Positions 8,620 through 16,311 of a stretch of DNA of 64,000 nucleotides are shown piece after piece (within the stretch, counting starts at the first letter, position 1; every line of letters starts with the position of its first letter). Where the stretch lies: NCBI GenBank assembly GCA_052145115.1, contig JBKQPG010000046.1:1-64000 (forward strand), given 5' to 3'. This DNA comes from CAIVVT01 sp052145115. GTDB taxonomy: Bacteria > Acidobacteriota > Terriglobia > Bryobacterales > Bryobacteraceae. Both the position numbers and the translations under genes were made by a program. The notes beneath the pieces are model-generated. The model was not told where the DNA came from. It was given only the letters and a program-made list of their open reading frames with translations, and searched no databases.

Positions 8620-8700
8620 TTAACCCGGATGTTGCACCAACAATCGGCTGCGGCGCTCGCATCGCGCCGCGCTGCGATCGTGGTGCAACATCCGAGTTAA
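8620..8700. mobile_element. TTAA-ended inverted-repeat element, short form (81 bp)
   Basis: The element has 20-bp terminal inverted repeats, TTAACCCGGATGTTGCACCA on the left and its complement with one mismatch on the right. The inner flanks (ACAATCGGCT at one end, CGCTGCGATCG at the other) recur in a 184-bp copy at 28498-28681. This form looks like an internal deletion of the longer one. Terminal repeats, size and repetition fit a non-autonomous MITE. The outer TTAA may be part of the element or a duplicated TTAA target. It lies 11 bp upstream of the malQ start and may affect both divergent promoters. Confidence 0.75.
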
Positions 8701-8758
8701 CGCCTGGCGGGAGGGGGTAGCGCTTGTATGAGGCAGGCGGCCGTGATAGCTTCCCGTC

Positions 8759-10093
8759 ATGAAGCAATGGTTGCTCGTGGCTTGTGCAGGAGTGGCGCTC
8801 TTGCGGGGCCAACAGTTTGCCGACGTCCGGCCGAGTCCGCAGCAAATGGCCTGGCAGGACCTAGAAATTGGCGTGCTGATCCACTTCGGCCCGAACACGT
8901 GGATGGACCGTGAGTGGGGCGACGGGAAGGCGGATCCGGGCGTCTTCAACCCGGCGCGATTCGATCCCGAGCAATGGGTCCGGGCGGCGCAGGCGGCGGG
9001 GGCGAAATACATGATCCTGGTGGCCAAGCACCACGATGGGTTCTGCCTGTTTCCGACGCGCGAGACGAAGTACGGGGTGGCGTCCAGCCCGTGGAGCAAC
9101 GGCCGGGGCGACATGGTGCGCGAAGTGGCCGCGGCGTGCCGCAAGCACGGGCTGCGATTCGGCGTCTACCTCTCGCCGTGGGATCGCCACGAGCCGGCAT
9201 ACAAAGATGGCGCGGCCTACGACACGCACTACGCGCACCAGGTGGAGGAACTGGCCTCGCGCTACGGCGAGCTGACCGAGTTCTGGCTGGACGGAGCGGG
9301 CAGCGAAGGGCACGTCTACGACTTCACGCGCTACATCCGCACGCTGCGCACGTACCAGCCGAACACGATGATCTTCGCCGATGTCGGGCTGCTGCCGTAT
9401 GCCGACATCCGCTGGGTAGGCAATGAGGACGGTACGGCGAACGAGGAGAACTGGAATGTCGTGGATGCGTACCAGATGCTGCGCTGGCGGCCGGCCGAAG
9501 CCGACACGCCGTTGCGGGACGGGCAATGGTTCTGGCATCCGAACGCCGAGGGCAAGCTGAAGCCGCTCGACAAGCTGATGGAGATCTATCACCAGACGGT
9601 GGGCCGGGGCACGCAACTGGTGCTGGGACTGGCGCCGGACAATCGCGGGCTGCTGCCGGAAGTGGATGTGAAGCGGCTGGAGGAGTTTGGCGCGGAGGTG
9701 AAGAGGATCTACGGGAAAGGTCTCCTGGGGGAGGGGGCGCTGGCGACCTCGGGCCATCCGGATTCCCATATTGGTCCCGAGAACGCGTGTCAGTATGTCA
9801 TGAGGATGCGAGGACCCGTCACGGTCGACCGCGCCCTCATCATGGAGGATTTGACCGACGGACAGCGCATCAGGAAATACGCGATCCTGGGCCGCGTGGG
9901 GAACGATATGCGAACGATCGCCACTGGGACGACCATCGGTCACAAGAAGATCGACATCTTCGCGCCGGTGACGGTGGACATGCTGGTGCTGGAGGTGCGC
10001 GGCGCGCTCGGGATCCCGCGCCTGAGGAAGTTCGACGTGTACCTGGGCGGCACGCGCGCGGAGAGTGGCGCGGTTCAACCGGCGTCCGAATGA
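8759..10093 (+). CDS. Alpha-L-fucosidase, GH29
   Basis: The 444-residue exported enzyme would cleave alpha-linked L-fucose from glycans. A short signal peptide (about residues 1-17) precedes the catalytic barrel, which has GVLIHFGPNTWM, AKYMILVAKHHDGFCLFPT and TEFWLDGAG; Asp178 in the last motif fits the GH29 nucleophile. A small beta-sandwich follows (about 325-440). With the GH78 rhamnosidase upstream it suggests attack on fucose- and rhamnose-bearing plant or algal polysaccharides. The 85 bp to the convergent ubiX gene hold nothing notable. Confidence 0.92.
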   Translation: MKQWLLVACAGVALLRGQQFADVRPSPQQMAWQDLEIGVLIHFGPNTWMDREWGDGKADPGVFNPARFDPEQWVRAAQAAGAKYMILVAKHHDGFCLFPTRETKYGVASSPWSNGRGDMVREVAAACRKHGLRFGVYLSPWDRHEPAYKDGAAYDTHYAHQVEELASRYGELTEFWLDGAGSEGHVYDFTRYIRTLRTYQPNTMIFADVGLLPYADIRWVGNEDGTANEENWNVVDAYQMLRWRPAEADTPLRDGQWFWHPNAEGKLKPLDKLMEIYHQTVGRGTQLVLGLAPDNRGLLPEVDVKRLEEFGAEVKRIYGKGLLGEGALATSGHPDSHIGPENACQYVMRMRGPVTVDRALIMEDLTDGQRIRKYAILGRVGNDMRTIATGTTIGHKKIDIFAPVTVDMLVLEVRGALGIPRLRKFDVYLGGTRAESGAVQPASE

Positions 10094-10178
10094 TCGCTGC
10101 ATGGCACGGCGCATGGGAAGCCGGCGCTTTGGGCCCGCATGGCAAAAGGCGGTATTCAGCAACCGCGCAGGCTTGAGG

Positions 10179-10796
10179 CTATTCGTTTTCCGCAGGCTCG
10201 GCGGGCGGGGGATTGGTCATGCCGAGCCACTCGAAATACAGTTGGTTGCGAAATCCCAGGCGCGCGAGGGCCCGGCCGACGGTGGAGTTGACCAGATCGT
10301 CGAGCGTCCTTGGCCGGCCGTAGAACGCGGGGACGGGCGGCATGATGACAGCGCCATTGGCCGCGGCCTGCTGCATCAAACGCAGATGGCCGGCGTGCAG
10401 GGGCGTTTCGCGGACCAGCAGCACGACGGGACGCCCCTCCTTCAACTGCACGTCGGCGGCGCGGGCGACGAGGTCCGCGGAGTACGAGTTGGCGATGGCG
10501 GAGAGGGTCTTGATGGAACACGGGGCGACGATCATGCCCCGCGTTTCGAACGAACCGCTGGCGATGGAGGCGCCGATGTTGGAGTTGGAGTGGACGACGC
10601 TAGCGAGAGCTTCCACGCCCTTGGGCTTCCAATCGGTCTCCTGCGCCATGGTCGCGCGCGCGGCGGGAGTCAGAATGAGATGCGTCTCCAGAGCATGGTC
10701 GCGGGCCAGTGTTTCCAGAAGGCGGATCCCGTAGATGACGCCCGACGCGCCCGTGATGGCGACGATCAGCCGCGGCGGATGGCTGCGCTCCGGCAT
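10179..10796 (-). CDS. ubiX: Flavin prenyltransferase UbiX
   Basis: The 205-residue enzyme makes prenylated FMN, the cofactor of UbiD-type decarboxylases. It shows IVAITGASGVIYGIRLLE at the start, the PCSIKTLSAIANSYSADL region, and the C-terminal stretch RETPLHAGHLRLMQQAAANG with MPPVPAFY. The ATG at 10796 is chosen because a GGAGGA Shine-Dalgarno lies just upstream and the family length fits. No ubiD is adjacent. It is the last chromosomal gene before the tRNA-Pro integration segments. Confidence 0.95.
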   Translation of the reverse strand: MPERSHPPRLIVAITGASGVIYGIRLLETLARDHALETHLILTPAARATMAQETDWKPKGVEALASVVHSNSNIGASIASGSFETRGMIVAPCSIKTLSAIANSYSADLVARAADVQLKEGRPVVLLVRETPLHAGHLRLMQQAAANGAVIMPPVPAFYGRPRTLDDLVNSTVGRALARLGFRNQLYFEWLGMTNPPPAEPAENE

Positions 10797-10932
10797 GCTT
10801 CCTCCAGATTGCCGCAATCCGGGGTGGCGCTGCAGGAAAGGGAAGCGCCAGGTTGCCTGGTTCGATTGGCAGGCGGGACGGGGAGTGAGGTCACTCAGGG
10901 GTGGGCGCAATTGCGGGCGCAGTGACGAAAAC

Positions 10933-10961
10933 GCGGTTGAAGGTGGAGGACCTTCAACCGC
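10933..10961 (-). terminator. Rho-independent terminator, probably the original tRNA-Pro terminator
   Basis: A perfect 12-bp stem (GCGGTTGAAGGT / ACCTTCAACCGC) with a 5-nt loop is followed, on the minus strand, by GTTTTC. It lies 29 bp beyond the truncated tRNA-Pro 3' end at 10991 and in the right orientation to end that tRNA's transcript. No such hairpin lies downstream of the intact tRNA at 27366. Confidence 0.65.
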
Positions 10962-10990
10962 TGTAGTCCAATGATTCCCAATGAGATAAA

Positions 10991-11037
10991 TGGTCGGGGC
11001 GAGTGGATTTGAACCACCGACCTCCTGGTCCCGAACC
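10991..11037 (-). repeat. Attachment-site copy: 3' 47 nt of tRNA-Pro (left junction)
   Basis: These 47 bp are identical to the 3' end of the tRNA-Pro gene (27366-27412), from the CCA end through the T-arm to the anticodon loop, and then diverge. A third identical copy lies at 23123-23169. Duplicated tRNA 3' ends are the usual footprint of tyrosine-recombinase integration. The next 270 bp carry no gene but share patches with the sequence after 23169, including AGTTGCGCGCC and an ACAAAATCATCCACAGTG-like motif near 11158. Confidence 0.85.
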
Positions 11038-11310
11038 TGATCTGGCCTCTTCCGGAAGTCCCTGATTTTCCTGCATTTTCAGACCGTTTAGAATGTGCAA
11101 GTTGCGCGCCGCTCGTGGAAGCTGGTTGAGTCGGATGCAGCCTTGGTGCTTTGGCCTATACAAAATCATCCACAGTGCCCTCAGCCCGGCTCACGGCCTT
11201 TGAGCATTTCCTGGCAGGCGTTCCTTCGTGCTGAACTGCGAACGTGCCGAACGAGATCTTGCGGGGCCGGTCATCCGCCTTCGCGAGCACGGCCAGCGCC
11301 CCGCCGAGTA

Positions 11311-12654
11311 CTAAACGACCTCGGGAATTGTGAACTCTGCCCGGTAACGGGGGCGGAAATACGAGTTCGCTTCCTCGTCGCCAGGGCATGAGAAGGTTGC
11401 GGCGTCGAAATTGAGCGTGCGACCGACGCGATAGGAGATGTTTGCCAGGTGTACGAGTGTCGTTGAGATCGCGCCCTCTTCGATCTCAGCGGTGAGAGAA
11501 GCGCGGTTGCGCGTGCGAATTGCATCAATGAAGTTCGCGAAGTGGTCCCCGTAGGCTGCCGCCGACGGACCCTTCTCCTGCTTGGGCCCCAGCCAACTCT
11601 TGTAGCCGGAGTAGCCGTCGATGGCTAAGTAACCGCTGGATCCGTAGAACAGGTTGCCAATCGTATTGGGGTAGAAGTTGCCGGCTCCGCTGCGGTTCTC
11701 CGATATGCCGGCTTCATGGTTGCTGATCCAATGCCGGATCTCGGCCACCATTATCTTCTTCTTGCCCGAGTCATTGAACTCGAATGTGGCCGTGAGCGTA
11801 TTGGGAGTTTCCTGGTCGTCGTCGAACATGAAGTGGCCGCCGGTGGCGCTTACGCGCACCGGATAGCGGACGCCCAGCCCCCAGCGCGCAATGTCGAGTT
11901 CGTGGCATCCCTGATTCCCGAGCTCGCCGTTGCCATAATCCCAGAACCAGTGCCAGTTGTAATGGAACCGGTTGCGAGTGAACGGCCGCTTCGGCGCCGG
12001 ACCGAGCCAAAGATCGTAATTCACACCCGGCGGCACTGGCTCTTCGATCGCCTTGCCGATGGAATCGCGCCAGCGGAAACACAGCGCGCGCGCCAAGTAC
12101 AGGTCGCCGATCAGGCCGCCGCGCATCTTGGCGACCGCCTCCTGCAGCGCCGCCGACGAACGGCTCTGACTCCCGTGTTGCACGAGGCGATCGTAGCGCC
12201 GCGCCGCAGCGACGATCTGGCGGGCCTCAAACAAGTTATGCGTGCACGGCTTCTCGACGTACACGTCCTTGCCCGCCTGGCAGCTCCAGATCGTCTGCAG
12301 AGTGTGCCAGTGGTTGGGCGTGGCGATGGCGACGGCGTCGACGGACTTGTCGTCCAGCGCGTGCCGCAAATCCGAATAGGCGGCCGGCCGCCGCTTTCCT
12401 CTGGCAAGTACGTAGGCGACAGATTCCTGAAGAACGGAATCGTCCACGTCGCACACGGCTACGATCTCGACGTTGGGCATGCCCATGTATGCGTCGAGGT
12501 GCTCCTTCCCGCGGCCGCGCAGGCCGGCGCACGCCACGCGCACCGTCTCGTTTGGGCTTGACCGCCCGAGGCGCGGCACCGCAAGCGCGCTCGTAGAGGC
12601 CATGAGGAAATGCCTGCGGTGCATGCCTGCCGGAATGTCTAGGGCCGTTGTCAT
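11311..12654 (-). CDS. Gfo/Idh/MocA oxidoreductase, Tat-exported
   Basis: The 447-residue NAD(P)-dependent oxidoreductase probably acts on a sugar or sugar-like substrate. It starts with a twin-arginine signal (HRRHFLMASTSALAV, about residues 12-26), then a Rossmann domain with VACAGLRGRGKEHL, and the family motif EKPCTHN that supplies the catalytic-site lysine. The C-terminal alpha/beta domain includes GELGNQGCHELDIARW. The ATG at 12654 has a GAGGAG Shine-Dalgarno. The gene follows the TonB receptor gene by 73 bp and is probably co-transcribed, a frequent acidobacterial arrangement. Substrate unknown. Confidence 0.9.
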   Translation of the reverse strand: MTTALDIPAGMHRRHFLMASTSALAVPRLGRSSPNETVRVACAGLRGRGKEHLDAYMGMPNVEIVAVCDVDDSVLQESVAYVLARGKRRPAAYSDLRHALDDKSVDAVAIATPNHWHTLQTIWSCQAGKDVYVEKPCTHNLFEARQIVAAARRYDRLVQHGSQSRSSAALQEAVAKMRGGLIGDLYLARALCFRWRDSIGKAIEEPVPPGVNYDLWLGPAPKRPFTRNRFHYNWHWFWDYGNGELGNQGCHELDIARWGLGVRYPVRVSATGGHFMFDDDQETPNTLTATFEFNDSGKKKIMVAEIRHWISNHEAGISENRSGAGNFYPNTIGNLFYGSSGYLAIDGYSGYKSWLGPKQEKGPSAAAYGDHFANFIDAIRTRNRASLTAEIEEGAISTTLVHLANISYRVGRTLNFDAATFSCPGDEEANSYFRPRYRAEFTIPEVV

Positions 12655-12727
12655 GCAGGGCTCCTCATAACCCCGGCGGCCTGGCCGCCGGGGTGGACTT
12701 TCGCTGTGTTGATGATCGCGGTCCGAG

Positions 12728-15700
12728 TTAGAACTCGATGCGCGCACCAACCCAGATGTGCCGCTCGCCGGCGTTGCTCGTGACGCTCGGGCTGAGCAAC
12801 TCGGAGCTGTTCACGGTGCCAGTGATTTGCCCGAAGCCGGCGCTCAAGTCATTGTTCGGATTGGCCATGTTGGCATGATTGAACAGGTTCATGAAGTTGC
12901 CCTCGAACTTCAGTCTTACCTTTTCGGTCAGGTTGAAGCTCTTGTGGATACCCAGGTTGACGCTCCACGCCCCAGGTCCAACCAAGGAGTTGGCGGGACA
13001 GTTGCCGTAGGTTCCGGGCGCGGGCACGGAGAAGGACGCCGGGTTCAGATACAGAGAGCTGTTATCCCAGTACCAGTCGGCATGGCCCGTGTAGGGGTCG
13101 GCGCCGGCAACGCAGTCTGGGCGGCTGGCCAGGCCGTTGCGGACCTGGAGCCACGACGACCCATCGTAGGAGGGCGAGAAGTAGTTGCCGCTCTGGAACA
13201 CAGCGAAGGGCGAGAGCTCCCATCCGCCCAAGATGGCGCTCAGGAGCGGCGAGGCACTGCCGCCCCAGGTCTGACCCTTGCCATAGGGCACTTCCCACAC
13301 CAGGGTCGGGACAAAGCGGTGCCGGGGGATCAGAGTGTTGTCGCCCCAGTCATAGTGGCGGTCGTAGGGGTCGGTGGCCTGGCCGCCCTCGGCGCCGCTG
13401 CTGCTGGAGTCGGTCATGGCGTGCGTGTAGGTATAGGCCAACTGGAACTGGAGGCCATGCGCGAACTTCCTATTGACCGACAGATCGATCGCGTGGTTCT
13501 TGGCAATCGCGCCATCAGTCTCATACAGGATGCTGCCACCTATCCAGTGCGAATAATTGTAGACGTTGGTCTGGTCCGTGGTGTTGGCTGGCGGCAGGTT
13601 CAGATCGTAAGTTACCGGAAGTTGTGTGGTCATCGACCCGCGGTAGGTGGCGCGCGCCACTAGCGAGCGGCCCAGATCGCGCTCCACCGTCAGGTTCCAC
13701 TGCTGGATCGTGGGCGTCTTCAGATGGGGATTGGTTCCGATGATACTGTCGCCGCAGTCGGCTTCGCTGGCGCATACGCCGAGCCCGGGCGTGGCGTTGC
13801 CTAACGGGTTCGGGAACTGCAGTGTCGGTATCGGGGTGGTGTTGTTCAAGCGCAGCGAGGCGGTCGAGAAGACGTCCTGGTTGTCCGGGCCGAAGTTGTC
13901 CTGATAAGCCCCGATCAACTCGCCGTAGTAGATCCCATAACCGCCGCGCAACACGGTCTTGTCATTCCAACGGTAGGCGAAGCCCACGCGCGGCCCAAAG
14001 TTGTTCCAATTGCCGTACATCAGCGAACGGCCCGGGAATCCTGCCGGAGCGATCTCCACCGGAATGTCCTGAGGGACCGCCATGAACTGCAAGGTCGATT
14101 GCGACGGCACTACTACCGCCTGCGTCGCCGGATCCCAATTCACCCGCCGGTCGTTGTTGTCCACCGAGGGCATGAAGTACTCCCACCGCAAGCCCAGGGT
14201 GAGGGTCAGCTTTGGCGTGACGCTCCAGGTGTCGTTCACGTACAGGCCGGTGTCCGTCTTGCGGTTGTAGCGTGGTAGCGCCGGGCCCTTGAGCCGAACC
14301 GCGGACGGGTATCCCAGCATGAAGTCGGCAAAGCCGAAGCCGGTGTATTCCCCGTTGAAGTTGTATTGGCCGAACTGGTTGTTCTGCTTGTCGAGCCGCG
14401 GATCGTTGTAGCGCACCAAGACGCCCATCTTGAGCGCATGCCGGCCCTTGATCCAGCTCACGTTGTCGAGCAGTTCAGACTCCTGGCTATAGTTGGAAGA
14501 GATGGGATTGGGGTAAAAATCGAAGAAGCCGCCGCTGATTTCCATGTCCGGCACGCCCGGCGTGCCGGCCGGAACCGTCACGCCGCCCAAGCTAAGCCCG
14601 ATGGCCTGCAGGATGGTGTTGCCATCCTGTTTGGGGGTTATGGAAATTAAGTCCCGCTCGAAGCCCAGACGGAATTCGTTCAGCAGGGTGGGCGTGAACG
14701 TGTGCGTCTCCGAAAGGAAATCATTGGTTGTATCGCGAACCTCGAGGTAGCCGTAACCAGGGACGGGGGCGTTCCAGCTACGTTCCCAGGGATCGTACTG
14801 GCGGGTGAAACGGCCCGACAGCACGTCCTTACCGCCAATATACTGGTCGATCTTGGCGTCAATGCGATCAATGTGCTCCGGGCCGGTAATCGTGTTGCGG
14901 TAGTCGTCGAGGTAATTGTTGGGATTGCTGGAGGTGCCGGTAAAATTCGGCGCCGGATAGTATTTCGTGGCGAATTTCTGGGACACCGGGTTGACCTGCA
15001 GGCTGGAGGCTGCGAAAACGTCGCCCGGAATGGGCGCGCCGGTGAGCGGATTCTTGAGCTGGAGGGATCCGTTCAGCGGGTCCAGCAGCGCGGCGAAGTT
15101 GCCGTTTTCGAATGCCTGGGTGGGCACGGTGGTCGTGCCAGTTTGGGTGTTGCCCGCCGCCAGCGGGAAGGTGCGGTGCTCTTCGGTGACCAGAAAGAAG
15201 GTCTTGTTCTTCCCGTTGTAAACCTTGGGGATGATCACCGGCCCGTTGAAGCTGCCGCCCCACCATTGCAGTTGGGGCCCAATGATTCCATTGGCGCGAT
15301 TGGTGCCCGCATTGAGCGGTCCGGCGTTCAGGGCGCTGTTGTCGGTAGTGTAGAAACCACTGCCATGGAGCACGTTGGTACCGCTCTTGGTAACAGTCAG
15401 CAGCGTGGCGACACCCGGGAATTCCGCCGAGGTGTTGCTCTCCATGACCTTCACTTCGGCGATCGACTCGTAGGATTGATCGTTGGTCAGCGGGCCGGAC
15501 TGGCCGCCATAGGCGTTTTGCATGGTCTGAACCCCATCGATCGTGAGGTTCAAGAAGCTATTGCGGTTGCCGCCGATCATGATGCCGTCGCCCAGGAGAG
15601 TGGACGGGGTGAGCGCGGCCATTACCATGACGGCGCGTTGGGTGGGGGCCGCCAGAACCTCCTGGCCCGTTTGGAGGGTGGACACCTCGCCGTCGACCGT

Positions 15701-16096
15701 GTTCATCGCCGTCGGCGTTGCGGTGACCTCAACCGACACCGAAGTATCGCCGACCTGGAGCCTGGCGTCAAAGCGCTGGCTCTGCGCGCCGGTTTGCGTC
15801 AGGACGCTGCTGCGTACCTCGCGGAAGCCCGTCGCGGCTACGGTTATCACATAGTTGCCTGGAGGAATTCCGGTGAAAACGTAGCTGCCGTCGGCGCCGG
15901 TGGAGGCCTTGCGCGTGACGTTTGTGTTGACCTCGGTCAGCTTGACAGTGGCGTTTGGCACCACGGCCGCCTGCTGGTCCGTCACGGAGACGGTGATCGA
16001 GCCCAGCGTGGATTGCGCACTCAGTAGGTCGGGCAGGATCATCAGCCCGACGAATAGTAGGACCCCAAACAACGTAATTCTAAACGCCCTAAACAT
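12728..16096 (-). CDS. TonB-dependent receptor, Oar-like, with carboxypeptidase-like N-terminal domain
   Basis: The outer-membrane protein of about 1122 residues has a signal peptide ending near LLSAQ, then a carboxypeptidase regulatory-like beta domain (about 30-115, GSITVSVTD...GADGSYVFTGIPPGNYVI), a plug domain (DGIMIGGNRNSFLNLTIDGV), and a long beta-barrel ending in aromatic residues (WVGARIEF), the usual outer-membrane insertion signal. Such receptors import oligosaccharides or other large solutes using TonB energy. The ATG at 16096 is preceded by GGGGAG. It is the first gene of a unit with the downstream oxidoreductase. The 215 bp upstream contain repeated ATTGGG words but no clear promoter. 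Confidence 0.93.
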   Translation of the reverse strand: MFRAFRITLFGVLLFVGLMILPDLLSAQSTLGSITVSVTDQQAAVVPNATVKLTEVNTNVTRKASTGADGSYVFTGIPPGNYVITVAATGFREVRSSVLTQTGAQSQRFDARLQVGDTSVSVEVTATPTAMNTVDGEVSTLQTGQEVLAAPTQRAVMVMAALTPSTLLGDGIMIGGNRNSFLNLTIDGVQTMQNAYGGQSGPLTNDQSYESIAEVKVMESNTSAEFPGVATLLTVTKSGTNVLHGSGFYTTDNSALNAGPLNAGTNRANGIIGPQLQWWGGSFNGPVIIPKVYNGKNKTFFLVTEEHRTFPLAAGNTQTGTTTVPTQAFENGNFAALLDPLNGSLQLKNPLTGAPIPGDVFAASSLQVNPVSQKFATKYYPAPNFTGTSSNPNNYLDDYRNTITGPEHIDRIDAKIDQYIGGKDVLSGRFTRQYDPWERSWNAPVPGYGYLEVRDTTNDFLSETHTFTPTLLNEFRLGFERDLISITPKQDGNTILQAIGLSLGGVTVPAGTPGVPDMEISGGFFDFYPNPISSNYSQESELLDNVSWIKGRHALKMGVLVRYNDPRLDKQNNQFGQYNFNGEYTGFGFADFMLGYPSAVRLKGPALPRYNRKTDTGLYVNDTWSVTPKLTLTLGLRWEYFMPSVDNNDRRVNWDPATQAVVVPSQSTLQFMAVPQDIPVEIAPAGFPGRSLMYGNWNNFGPRVGFAYRWNDKTVLRGGYGIYYGELIGAYQDNFGPDNQDVFSTASLRLNNTTPIPTLQFPNPLGNATPGLGVCASEADCGDSIIGTNPHLKTPTIQQWNLTVERDLGRSLVARATYRGSMTTQLPVTYDLNLPPANTTDQTNVYNYSHWIGGSILYETDGAIAKNHAIDLSVNRKFAHGLQFQLAYTYTHAMTDSSSSGAEGGQATDPYDRHYDWGDNTLIPRHRFVPTLVWEVPYGKGQTWGGSASPLLSAILGGWELSPFAVFQSGNYFSPSYDGSSWLQVRNGLASRPDCVAGADPYTGHADWYWDNSSLYLNPASFSVPAPGTYGNCPANSLVGPGAWSVNLGIHKSFNLTEKVRLKFEGNFMNLFNHANMANPNNDLSAGFGQITGTVNSSELLSPSVTSNAGERHIWVGARIEF

Positions 16097-16311
16097 ATGT
16101 ACTAACTCCCCTTCGCGTGCCGGCGCCGCAGCCGGACGGCTTTCGTCATGTTTCATTCTGTGGGCAGGATCTCAGAACTGCCTCGACCCCCAGCGCAAGT
16201 CGTGGGCTTTTACAGCCCGGCGCGTGCGACCCCGGCCTGAACCCAGCACGAGATTACATTGGGCCCATTGGGCTGCCAAGCGGAAGTAAATGGGGGTAAT
16301 TGGGTTGCCCT

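Noticed and set aside
5250..8623. Long plus-strand frames opposite the glycerate kinase and malQ genes
   Set aside because: They are low-complexity Gly/Ala/Arg products on the reverse of well-supported genes.
10991..11037. Second tRNA-Pro gene at 10991 or 23123
   Set aside because: Both copies hold only the 3' 47 nt. The D-arm and the 5' acceptor strand are absent, so they are attachment-site duplicates and not tRNAs.
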